From assembly GCA_041402005.1 (NCBI GenBank), contig JAWKTB010000002.1:124001-188000 (forward strand): 64,000 nt of DNA, written 5' to 3'. Shown piece after piece: positions 23,842-32,150 of the stretch. The stretch comes from JAJRXR01 sp041402005 (GTDB lineage: Bacteria; Planctomycetota; Phycisphaerae; Phycisphaerales; UBA1924). The notes below the pieces were generated by a model, which was given only the letters and a program-made list of their open reading frames with translations, did no database searches and had not been told where the DNA came from. Each line of letters begins with the position of its first letter. The first letter of the stretch is position 1. A program made the translations under genes and the position numbers.

Positions 23842-25674
23842 GTGCTGAATGCGCCGGCGTCCATCCTGGGTTCCTTTGTGAGCGTCGCAAGCGTGGCGCA
23901 GCACACGCCCGAGGCGTCGCACGCCGCCCACGAGGCGGTGTCGCACGCGGGCGTCGGCTCGGGCCCCGCCTGGATCGGGTGGATCGTGCTGCTGCCGGTG
24001 ATCGGGTGCGTGCTGTCCGGGCTGGCGGCGGCGATGCGTGTGCGGTCCAAGCTGCCCGCGTGGGTGACGGTCGTCTGCCTCGGCGCCGCCTTCGGCGTGA
24101 CGCTGGCGATGTTCCTGTCGTACGACACGATCAACGCCGGCGGGCCCTTCGTCGTGCACATCTACGACTGGATCGGGGTGCACTGGACGGGCGCCGGGGG
24201 CGAGCCGGCGGGGCTGGTCGCCAACTTCGCGTTCTACATCGACAAGCTGACGGTCCTGTGGATGCTGTTCGTGACGGGGCTGGGGACGCTGATCGCGCTG
24301 TACGCCAGCGAGTACATGGCCCACGACGTGGGGGCGGGGTACTGCCGTTTCTTCGCGGCGTTCAACCTGTTCGTCTTCTCCATGGCCTGCCTGGTGATGG
24401 CGAGCAACCTCGTGCTCCTGTACCTGGGGTGGGAGGGCGTGGGGCTCTGCTCGTACCTGCTGATCGGGTACTTCTACAAGAAGCCGTCGGCGGTGGCGGC
24501 GGCGAAGAAGGCGTTCATCGTCAACCGCATCGGTGACCTGGGGCTGGCGCTGGGGATCTACCTCACGTTCGTCCACTTCGGGACGGTCGAGTACGCCGAC
24601 CTGTTCGCGAGCGAGAAGCTGCAGGGGTATCTCGCGGCGGCGGGCGCGGGCGACTTCTCTTCGATCCCCTGGGAGGCGCAGGGCATCGGGCTGCTCCTGA
24701 TGATCGGGGCGTTCGGCAAGAGCGCGCAGCTGCCCCTGTATGTGTGGCTTCCCGACGCGATGGAGGGCCCGACGCCGGTGAGCGCCCTCATTCACGCGGC
24801 GACGATGGTCACCGCCGGCGTGTTCATGATCGCACGGATGTACCCGGTCTTCCTGGCCAGCGAGTACGCGCTGCCGATCGTCGCGTGGGTGGGGACCTTG
24901 ACCGCGCTGCTGGCGGCGACGATCGGGATGGCGCAGTTCGACATCAAGCGGATCATGGCGTACTCGACGGTGTCGCAACTGGGCTACATGTTCGCCGGGC
25001 TGGGGATGCTGACGACGACGGGGGCCGCGTTCCACGTCTTGACGCACGCGTTCTTCAAGGCGCTGCTTTTCCTGTGCTGCGGCGCCGTCATGCACGGGTT
25101 CGCGGGCCAGCTCGACCTGCGCAAGCTCTCGGGCGTGGCGTGGATGAAGGGGTGGGGGATCGTCGGGGTGACGATGCTCGTGGGGTGCATGAACCTGTCG
25201 GGGTTGCCCTACATCACGAGCGGGTTCTACTCGAAGGACATGATCATCGCCGAGGCGTTCGTGACGCCCGGGTACGCGGCGATCGGGTGGATATTGGTCT
25301 TCACCGCCGGGCTGACGGCGTACTACACGTTCCGCGTGTTCTTCCGCGTCTTCGTCGGGCCGCAGCACTTCGAGCCGGGCGACGAGCATCATGATGCCGA
25401 GGCGGAGGCGATCGAGGCGGAGGAGATGGGTCACGCGCACGACGGGCATGCAGTCCTGGCGCATGGGCACGACGATCACGGGCATGGACACGACCACGGT
25501 CACGGCGGTTTCCACCCGCACGCCCCGGGCTGGGCGATCAACCTGGTGCTCCTCATCCTCGCGGGTCTGTCGATCGCGGCGATCGGGCTGGCGTACATCG
25601 ACACGGACACGCACGGGTGGGTCGGGTCGCTGATCCACGAGTCGAGCGCGGCGTACGCAGAGCCCGTACGCTGA
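23842..25674 (+). CDS. nuoL: NADH-quinone oxidoreductase subunit L, main (N-terminal) part
   Basis: A large antiporter-like proton-pumping subunit of complex I. About 14 helices are encoded, with the conserved segments LGWEGVGLCSYLLIGYF, LPDAMEGPTPVSALIHAATMV and the lysine-bearing helices of the antiporter fold. A His-rich cytosolic loop (about 514-560) is unusual. The frame stops early at 25674, and the missing C-terminal helix and the lateral-helix end continue in another frame to 26200. Deleting one C from the CCC at about 25662-25664 would restore reading. Either this is a sequencing/assembly error or the gene is damaged. The GTG start at 23842 lacks a good ribosome site. Confidence 0.9.
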   Translation: MLNAPASILGSFVSVASVAQHTPEASHAAHEAVSHAGVGSGPAWIGWIVLLPVIGCVLSGLAAAMRVRSKLPAWVTVVCLGAAFGVTLAMFLSYDTINAGGPFVVHIYDWIGVHWTGAGGEPAGLVANFAFYIDKLTVLWMLFVTGLGTLIALYASEYMAHDVGAGYCRFFAAFNLFVFSMACLVMASNLVLLYLGWEGVGLCSYLLIGYFYKKPSAVAAAKKAFIVNRIGDLGLALGIYLTFVHFGTVEYADLFASEKLQGYLAAAGAGDFSSIPWEAQGIGLLLMIGAFGKSAQLPLYVWLPDAMEGPTPVSALIHAATMVTAGVFMIARMYPVFLASEYALPIVAWVGTLTALLAATIGMAQFDIKRIMAYSTVSQLGYMFAGLGMLTTTGAAFHVLTHAFFKALLFLCCGAVMHGFAGQLDLRKLSGVAWMKGWGIVGVTMLVGCMNLSGLPYITSGFYSKDMIIAEAFVTPGYAAIGWILVFTAGLTAYYTFRVFFRVFVGPQHFEPGDEHHDAEAEAIEAEEMGHAHDGHAVLAHGHDDHGHGHDHGHGGFHPHAPGWAINLVLLILAGLSIAAIGLAYIDTDTHGWVGSLIHESSAAYAEPVR

Positions 25675-25677
25675 GGC

Positions 25678-26200
25678 GGCACTCCACGCGGCCCTGGAGG
25701 TCGAAGGCACGCCGTCGCAGGCCCGTTGGGACCGGCGTCGCGGGCGAGTCTTTGGCCTGAGCGCGCCTGAGGCGATGGTGTACGTCTCGGGCGGCGTGGC
25801 GATCCTGGGCGTCCTGCTGGCGGCGTTCTTCCACGGGCCGGTCGGGGTGCAGGGGTTGCTCCTGGGCGGGCGGCGCGACGCGGCGCTGCCGGATGGACGC
25901 CGTGGCGAAGCGATTCAGCCCGATCCCCGCTGGGCGGAGCGCAAGTGGTACGTGGATGAGTTCTCCACGCGGTGCTCGTGACGCCCCTGCGGGTCGTCCT
26001 TGCACCTGTGCCACCTATTCGACAAGTTCGTAATCGACGGGATCGTGGACGGGGCGGGCAAGGCGCCCCGGGCGATCGCGTCGCTCGTGCGTCCGACGCA
26101 GTCGGGCCAGCTCCAGGGGTACGCCGCCGGCATGGTGGGCGGGATCGCGGTGCTGCTGTTCGTGGCGGCGATCATCCTGCTCGTGGGGGGCGCCTCGTGA
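25678..26200 (+). pseudogene. nuoL: Frameshifted C-terminal part of nuoL
   Basis: In the frame one base ahead of the nuoL frame, a sequence continues the NuoL product: first a His/Glu/Arg stretch, a helix starting MVYVSGGVAILGVLLAAFF, then WAERKWYVDEF, the family segment before the last helices. A TGA at 25979-25981 interrupts it. The residues VLVTPLRVVLA expected next lie in a third frame (about 25972-26004), after which the earlier frame resumes with HLCHLFDKFVIDGIVDG and a terminal helix. So two compensating 1-nt shifts lie within about 30 bp, in addition to the first. Confidence 0.75.
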
Positions 26201-27831
26201 GCGAGATGGCCTGGCTCATCCTGATCGCGATCGCGACGCCGATGGTGTTCGCGCTGGTGATGCTGTTCTGGCCCGCGGAGCGGGCCAAGTGGGTCGCGCT
26301 GTGGGGGACGCTGATCTCCGGCGTCGCGATCGTCGCAGTGCTCGGGCGGTTCGACTGGGACAACGCGGCGGCGATGCAGGGCCAGGCGGGGGTCACCTGG
26401 ATCGAGTCGCTCGGCCTACGCCTCTCGATCGGCGTGGACGGGGTGGCGCTGCTGCTCATGGCGCTGACGGCGCTGCTCGGGCCCGTCTGCGTGCTGGCGA
26501 GCTGGACGGCGGTCCGGGACCGCGTGAAGCTGTACTACGGGTGGCTGCTCGTGCTCCAGGCGGCGATGCTCGGCGTGTTCGCCGCCCGCGACCTGATGCT
26601 CTTCTACATCTGCTTTGAGTTCACGCTGCTGCCCATGTTCCTGCTGATCCGCGTCTACGGCTCGACCAATCGCGAGCGGGCCTCGGTCAAGTTCTTCCTG
26701 TACACGTTCACGGGCTCGCTGATCGCGCTGGCAGGGCTGGTCTACCTGGTCTGGTGGGTCTCGGACCGGAGCGGGTCGTGGACACTGGATATCGCGACGT
26801 TGACCGAGCACGCGGTGCACATGCCGGTGCACGCGCAGGCGTTGGTGCTCGGGGCGTTGCTCGCGGGGTTCGCGGTCAAGGTGCCCCTGTTCCCGGTGCA
26901 CACGTGGCTGCCCCTGGCGCACACCGAGGCCCCGACCGCGGGGTCGGTGATCCTCGCGGGCGTGCTGCTCAAGCTGGGCACGTACGGGATCTACCGCTTC
27001 GCGCTGCCCATGGCGCCGGCGGCGGTCGTCGAGTACGCCCCCGCGATCGCGACGCTGGCGATCATCGGGATCCTGTACGCCGGTCTCATCTGCTGGGTGC
27101 AGGACGACGTCAAAAAGCTCGTCGCGTACAGCTCCGTCTCGCACCTTGGCTTCTGCGTGCTCGGGATGGTCGCGCTGAACACGAACGGGCTGACGGGCGG
27201 CGTGCTGTACATGCTCTCGCACGGCTTCTCGACCGGCGCCCTGTTCCTGATGATCGGCTTCATGTACGAGCGCTACCACACCCGCGACATGCGCCAGGTC
27301 GGCGGGCTGGCGAGCAAGATGCCCATCTGGGCGACGTTCATGGTCTTCTTCGCGCTCGCGTCGGTCGGGCTGCCCGGGCTCAACGGCTTCCCGAGCGAGC
27401 TGCTCTGCCTGATCGGGGCGTTCCAGTCGGACGCGTCGTGGTCGGGCGTCCAGCCGGGGGCGCAGGGCGTGACGCTCGGGCCTTGGTTCGCGGCGGTCGC
27501 GGGCGCGGGCATGGTGATCGCCGCCATGTATCTGCTGTACATGGTCGGGAAGATGTGCTTCGGGTCGCTCCGCGAGCCGGCGGCACACGGGCATCACGAC
27601 GACGAGGGTCATCACCTGCCGACGGACCTGGGCGTGCGGGAGATCATCACGCTCCTGCCCCTGGCGGCGGCGTGCCTCTACTTCGGGCTCTACCCCAAGT
27701 CGCTGATCGACGGGATCGAGGCGCCGGTGAACCAGACCGTCGCCTGGGTCGAGGGGCACTCGTCCGCGGGCGAGGGCGCCCACGACGCGATGGCGGTCGG
27801 CGAGCGGGCTCCGGGAGGCGATCATGATTGA
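26197..27831 (+). CDS. nuoM: NADH-quinone oxidoreductase subunit M
   Basis: A 544-residue antiporter-like subunit of complex I. Conserved blocks include YICFEFTLLPMFLLI, the KVPLFPVHTWLPLAHTEAP loop, LLKLGTYG, and VQDDVKKLVAYSSVSHLG, which carry the glutamate and lysines of the proton path. A short His/Asp loop (HGHHDDEGHH) lies near residue 465. The GTG start at 26197 overlaps the end of the nuoL reading frame by four bases, which also argues that nuoL is meant to be read to 26200. It overlaps nuoN by eight bases. Confidence 0.94.
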   Translation: MSEMAWLILIAIATPMVFALVMLFWPAERAKWVALWGTLISGVAIVAVLGRFDWDNAAAMQGQAGVTWIESLGLRLSIGVDGVALLLMALTALLGPVCVLASWTAVRDRVKLYYGWLLVLQAAMLGVFAARDLMLFYICFEFTLLPMFLLIRVYGSTNRERASVKFFLYTFTGSLIALAGLVYLVWWVSDRSGSWTLDIATLTEHAVHMPVHAQALVLGALLAGFAVKVPLFPVHTWLPLAHTEAPTAGSVILAGVLLKLGTYGIYRFALPMAPAAVVEYAPAIATLAIIGILYAGLICWVQDDVKKLVAYSSVSHLGFCVLGMVALNTNGLTGGVLYMLSHGFSTGALFLMIGFMYERYHTRDMRQVGGLASKMPIWATFMVFFALASVGLPGLNGFPSELLCLIGAFQSDASWSGVQPGAQGVTLGPWFAAVAGAGMVIAAMYLLYMVGKMCFGSLREPAAHGHHDDEGHHLPTDLGVREIITLLPLAAACLYFGLYPKSLIDGIEAPVNQTVAWVEGHSSAGEGAHDAMAVGERAPGGDHD

Positions 27832-29419
27832 GCAGATCGCCTACATCAAGCCCGAGATCGCCCTCTTCCTGACGACGTGCGCCGTCATGATCGTCGGGCT
27901 GAGCAAGAGCGTCGAGTGGCGGCGCACGTGTGTCTGGTGGTGCGTGCTCGGCCTCGTGATCGCCTTCGGGTTCGCGATCAACACCGAGCCCAATCCGAAC
28001 TCGCTCTTCCCCGAGTGGATCCCGTTCGTCAAGGCGACGGTCGCGGGCGTCGGCCTGCTCATGCTCCTGGTCGTCGTCGGGACGGTCGACCGGGATTTGG
28101 AGGCCAGGGTCGCGGCGGGCAAGGCGGTGTACAGCTCGCTCTACGCGACGCGCGCCGAGTTCTACGCCTTCTTCATGTTCAGCCTGACGGGGCTGATGCT
28201 CGTCGCGTCCGCGGACGACCTGATCTGGCTCTTCCTCGCCCTCGAGCTGACCAGCCTCCCGACGTACATGATGGTGACGATCTCGACGCGGGGGAACCGG
28301 AGCCAGGAGGCGGGGGTCAAGTACTTCTTCCTGGGGGCGCTGGGGGCGGCGATCTTCCTGTATGGCTTCGCGCTGCTGTACGGCGCCACGGGGACGACGG
28401 ACATCGCGGAGATCGCGGCGGTCTTCGCCTCGGACGGGATCAGCACGCTCGGGATCGCGGGCCTGCTCCTGGCGGTGCTGGGCGTGAGCTTCAAGATCGC
28501 GGCGGTCCCGATGCACTTCTATACGCCCGACGTCTACCAGGGCGCCGCCTCGCCCGTCTCGGCCTTCCTCGCCTTCGTCCCCAAGACCGCCGGCTTCCTG
28601 GCGATCCTGCTGCTCACCGGCATGGCGGGGTGGCACTTCGGCGCGCACGGCGACGACCTGCCCCGGGCCCTGCACGTCATGCTCTGGGTGGTGGCGGCGG
28701 TGACGATGACCGTCGGCAACGTGCTCGCACTCCTCCAGAACTCCGTCAAGCGCGTCCTCGCGTACTCCTCGATCGCGCACTCGGGGTACATGCTCGTGGG
28801 CGTCATCGCCGGCCCGGGCGAGGTCGGCGGGCCCTTCTGGCGCTCGGGCGTCGCGGCGGTGCTGTTCTACCTGATGGCCTACGGCGTGATGAACCTGGGC
28901 GCGTTCGCGGCGCTGGCCTGTCTCGAGGGTCGCAACGGACGCGAGGCGGACTCGTTCGACGACATCCGGGGTCTGTGCGCCCGATCGCCCCTGGTCGGGT
29001 GGTCGATGGTGGTCAGCGCCCTGAGCCTGTTGGGCATGCCCCCCCTCCTCGGGTTCCTGGGCAAGTTCGGGCTCTTCACCTCGGGCGTCAGCTCGGGCGA
29101 GCTGCCCCTGGTGATCATCCTGGGCGTGAACTCGGCGATCGCGGCGTTCTATTACCTGCGGATCGTCGCGACCGCGGCGCTCGACAAGGGCGAGGCGGGC
29201 GAGGGGATGACGCTGGCGCCGATCCGGGCCAGGCGCCTGGCGGCCATGCTGAGCGCGTGCGGGGCCGTGGGGCTGATCGTGGCCGGCCAGCCCCTGATGC
29301 GGGCCTCGCTGCGGGCGTCCGACTACGAGGGGCCCGTGGCGCCGACGAGCGCGGGGCACGACTCGGACGAGGGCGCGAGCCAGCCCGAGACGCCGATCGC
29401 GTCGAACGATCACGACTAG
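27824..29419 (+). CDS. nuoN: NADH-quinone oxidoreductase subunit N
   Basis: A 531-residue antiporter-like subunit, the last gene of the nuoJKLMN run. Family signatures include FLALELTSLPTYMMV, SFKIAAVPMHFYTPDVYQGA, and VKRVLAYSSIAHSGYMLVG with the conserved lysines. The C-terminal 35 residues are hydrophilic and Ser/Asp-rich. It starts with an ATG inside the end of nuoM. Its TAG stop shares the palindrome CTAG with the stop codon of the convergent gene on the other strand, so the two coding regions end overlapping. Confidence 0.94.
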   Translation: MIEQIAYIKPEIALFLTTCAVMIVGLSKSVEWRRTCVWWCVLGLVIAFGFAINTEPNPNSLFPEWIPFVKATVAGVGLLMLLVVVGTVDRDLEARVAAGKAVYSSLYATRAEFYAFFMFSLTGLMLVASADDLIWLFLALELTSLPTYMMVTISTRGNRSQEAGVKYFFLGALGAAIFLYGFALLYGATGTTDIAEIAAVFASDGISTLGIAGLLLAVLGVSFKIAAVPMHFYTPDVYQGAASPVSAFLAFVPKTAGFLAILLLTGMAGWHFGAHGDDLPRALHVMLWVVAAVTMTVGNVLALLQNSVKRVLAYSSIAHSGYMLVGVIAGPGEVGGPFWRSGVAAVLFYLMAYGVMNLGAFAALACLEGRNGREADSFDDIRGLCARSPLVGWSMVVSALSLLGMPPLLGFLGKFGLFTSGVSSGELPLVIILGVNSAIAAFYYLRIVATAALDKGEAGEGMTLAPIRARRLAAMLSACGAVGLIVAGQPLMRASLRASDYEGPVAPTSAGHDSDEGASQPETPIASNDHD

Positions 29420-30462
29420 TCGTCGTCGTCCTCGTCGTCGTCGTGATGGTGGTGGCGGCTCTTGCGGGCGACGGTCATCTGGAAGGTGAGCCCGACCGCT
29501 GCGGCGACGCCCCACAGGATCGCCCACGTCGAGGGTCGCTGGTTGAGGAGCCAGTCGCGCGGGACGTCGTAGCTCTCGGCGAGCATGAGTCCGCACCCGA
29601 TCGCGACGCCCGAGCCGGCCATCGCGGTCATGAGGGCGGCGGACCGTGTCGGCATGGTCATGCCGAAGAGGAGGCCGGTCGCGAGCCCGACGAGGGCGGC
29701 GCCGAGCATCACGACACGCTGGCGGGGCGAGAGCGTCTCCCACTCCGAGCGCGTCGAGTCGCCGACCTTGTCGATGAAGACGCGTGAGCGTTCGGCGGCG
29801 CTGGCGAACTTGGCGCGGGCGGCGCCGACGTCCAGGCGCCCCTCGTCGTCGAAGGTCGAACGCTCGGAGGCGCCCTCGTCGTGCGCACTGAGCCAGTCGC
29901 TCGCCTCCTTGAGCGCGGAGGTGTCGATGGAGTCGAGCGCGCCCGAGTCGAGGCCGGCGACCTGGCTCTGGGGCTGGGGGGCGTCGGCGCTCGCGTCGGG
30001 CATGCGCTGGATGTAGATGAGGCCGGCGAGGAGGCCGACGCCGGCGAAGACGAAGCCCGAGCCCAGGGCCATGACGGCGCGGTAGAGGGTGAAGGCGAGG
30101 ACGACGCCGAGGACGGCGCCCCCGAGGAGGCCGATCTGCTCTGGGGAGACGCTCGGGGCGACGTCCCACCCGGTCTCGATGGGTCCGAGCCCAGAGAGGG
30201 GGACGAGGACGAGTCCGAGGAAGGCGCCCACCGCGGCGCCGAGGAGGGCGAACATCGGGCGGAGGACCCTGGAGCCAAACAACCAGAGGACGAGGCCGGC
30301 GACGAGGCCGACACCCGCGACGAGGTGGGCCTCGGAGCCGAGGGCCTGGGGGGCGGACAGCCCGTGGGCGATATCGCCGATCTGGGCGCCAATCCCGTCC
30401 GTCCCAGTCTGGGCCAGGGGCAGGAGGAGGGCGTCGGAGAAGTTGGCGTGGTGGGCGGGCAC
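29416..30462 (-). CDS. Polytopic membrane protein of unknown function
   Basis: About 348 residues. An N-terminal half holds several hydrophobic helices, a soluble charged middle (about 165-240, Ser/Asp/Ala-rich) follows, then another group of helices. The C-terminus is a striking RKSRHHHHDDDEDDDD run. The glycine-zipper-like helices recall TMEM43/DUF4203-type proteins, but I cannot assign a family. A GTG at 30462 is the proposed start because it immediately precedes the first likely helix. It has no good ribosome site, and the true start could be downstream. It is convergent with nuoN. Confidence 0.6.
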   Translation of the reverse strand: MPAHHANFSDALLLPLAQTGTDGIGAQIGDIAHGLSAPQALGSEAHLVAGVGLVAGLVLWLFGSRVLRPMFALLGAAVGAFLGLVLVPLSGLGPIETGWDVAPSVSPEQIGLLGGAVLGVVLAFTLYRAVMALGSGFVFAGVGLLAGLIYIQRMPDASADAPQPQSQVAGLDSGALDSIDTSALKEASDWLSAHDEGASERSTFDDEGRLDVGAARAKFASAAERSRVFIDKVGDSTRSEWETLSPRQRVVMLGAALVGLATGLLFGMTMPTRSAALMTAMAGSGVAIGCGLMLAESYDVPRDWLLNQRPSTWAILWGVAAAVGLTFQMTVARKSRHHHHDDDEDDDD

Positions 30463-30622
30463 GGTTGATTGTTGGGCTGGGGCGGGGCGGGTTTTCTCCC
30501 TCCACTCCTGGGTATCGGCCGGACGCGGCGTGGGGCATCGACCTGATGCCCGCGGGCGATCCGGGCGATATTGGCGGCATGGGGAGGGCTCGCGGGCCCC
30601 CCAGAGCCAAGGATCGGGGTCG

Positions 30623-31894
30623 ATGGGCAAGAAGCGGGCCAAGAAGACGGGCGCCAAGCAGGCGGGCAAGAAGACCGCCAAGCGGGCGCCCCGCCAAGCG
30701 GCGCCCAAGGTGTCGGGTCGCGGCGTGCGCGGGGCGGGCTCGGGCGAAGCGAGCGACAGGGGGCCGTCCGAGACCCCGGCCCAGAGCGAGGCGCTGCGGG
30801 AGCTGCGGCGCAAGATCGATCGGCTGGACTCGCGTCTGGTGCAACTGCTCAACGAGCGGGCGGGGCTGGTCGTGCAGGTGGGGAAGGTGAAGCGTGGGGG
30901 CGGGGTGCCGATCTACGCGCCACACCGCGAGGCGCAGGTGCTCGAGAAGGTGGTGGGCGCGAGCAAGGGCCCGCTGCCGGCCAAGGCGATCGAGGCGATC
31001 TACAAGGAGCTGATGAGCGGGTCGTTCGCGCTCGAGCACCCGTTGCGGATCGGGTACCTAGGCCCGCCGGGCTCGTACTCGCATGTGGCGGCGACGCGCC
31101 AGTTCGGTTCCAGCGTCGAGTACGACGACCTGCACCAGATCGGGGGCGTCTTCACCGAGGTGCGCCGGGGGCACGTGAACTACGGGCTCGTCCCGATCGA
31201 GAACTCGGCGGGCGGGGGCGAGGCGGAAACGCTGGACGCGTTCCTGGAGCACGCGGGGAGCGTGACGATCTATGCCGAGGCTCAGCTGGCGGTGCATCAT
31301 GCGCTGCTGGCGAACTGCGCGCCCGCGAGCGTGCGCCGGATCCATGCCAAGCCGGACGTGTTCAACCGGTGCCGGGCGTGGCTGGCGACGCAGTACCCGT
31401 CCGCCGAGCAGATCGCGACGGTCAGCTCCGCCAAGGCGGTGCAGCAGGCGATGGAGGAGAACCGCCTGGCCGAGTCGATCGGGGCGGAGCCCGGGTCGGC
31501 GGCGATCGGGTCGGAGCTGGCGGGGAAGATCTACGGCATGGAGACGCTGTTTGCCCGGATCGAGGACGACCCCGACGACATCACCCGGTTTCTGGTGATC
31601 TCGAGGGAGAAGGCCAAGCGGTCGGGGGACGACAAGACGTCGATCATGTTCAACACCGCCGATAAGCCGGGCGCTTTGGTCAGCGTGCTTCAGGTGTTTG
31701 ACCGAGCGGGGATCAACCTCACCCATATTGACAAGCGCCCGAGCGGGCGGTCGAACTGGCAGTACACGTTTTTCATCGACGCCCAGGGGCACCGGGACGA
31801 CCCGGGGATGGGCGGGGCGATCGGGGAGGCGGAGCGTCACTGCAAGGACCTGGTGGTGCTGGGGAGCTACCCCCGGTCGTCGCGGATCCTTTGA
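30623..31894 (+). CDS. pheA: Bifunctional chorismate mutase / prephenate dehydratase
   Basis: A 423-residue enzyme converting chorismate via prephenate to phenylpyruvate. After a Lys/Ala-rich leader of about 45 residues comes an AroQ chorismate mutase helix bundle (LRRKIDRLDSRLVQLLNERA). Next is the prephenate dehydratase domain with GPPGSYSH, the PIENS motif, and the catalytic Thr in DDITRFLVI. A C-terminal ACT domain (from about residue 340, with KPGALVSVLQVF) carries the likely phenylalanine-binding site for feedback inhibition. The ATG at 30623 is preferred, and the basic N-terminus is unusual. Confidence 0.93.
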   Translation: MGKKRAKKTGAKQAGKKTAKRAPRQAAPKVSGRGVRGAGSGEASDRGPSETPAQSEALRELRRKIDRLDSRLVQLLNERAGLVVQVGKVKRGGGVPIYAPHREAQVLEKVVGASKGPLPAKAIEAIYKELMSGSFALEHPLRIGYLGPPGSYSHVAATRQFGSSVEYDDLHQIGGVFTEVRRGHVNYGLVPIENSAGGGEAETLDAFLEHAGSVTIYAEAQLAVHHALLANCAPASVRRIHAKPDVFNRCRAWLATQYPSAEQIATVSSAKAVQQAMEENRLAESIGAEPGSAAIGSELAGKIYGMETLFARIEDDPDDITRFLVISREKAKRSGDDKTSIMFNTADKPGALVSVLQVFDRAGINLTHIDKRPSGRSNWQYTFFIDAQGHRDDPGMGGAIGEAERHCKDLVVLGSYPRSSRIL

Positions 31895-32104
31895 GGTGAA
31901 AGAGGCCAGGAGGGGCCACCTTGGAACGCTCCTTGGAGGGGTTCCAGGGTTGGAGTCTCGCGGTCCCAGACCGGGCGGGTCGAGACGCGCATGGTGGCTC
32001 TTACCTCTTGAATGGCGGGGAGTTTGCGTTAGAGTGGGCTTCCGGAGTAGAGAGCCGGCGGCTGGGGAGTCCGTCCGGATGATGCTGGTTCGAGCATGAG
32101 CCTT

Positions 32105-32127
32105 GCCGCGCCCTTCTCGGGCGCGGC
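32105..32127 (+). promoter_or_regulatory. Strong leader hairpin before the heme peroxidase gene
   Basis: gccgcgccc and gggcgcggc form a perfect 9-bp stem with a TTCTC loop, followed by CTTGT, about 24 bp before the ATG at 32151. It could be an attenuator, a stability element, or the end of an upstream small transcript. There is no clear promoter next to it. Confidence 0.4.
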
Positions 32128-32150
32128 CTTGTCCGATGGAGTGAGGACAG

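Noticed and set aside
27647..31039. A 1130-residue frame on the minus strand opposite nuoN and pheA
   Set aside because: It overlaps well-supported genes on the other strand, has the composition of an antisense frame and contains no motif.
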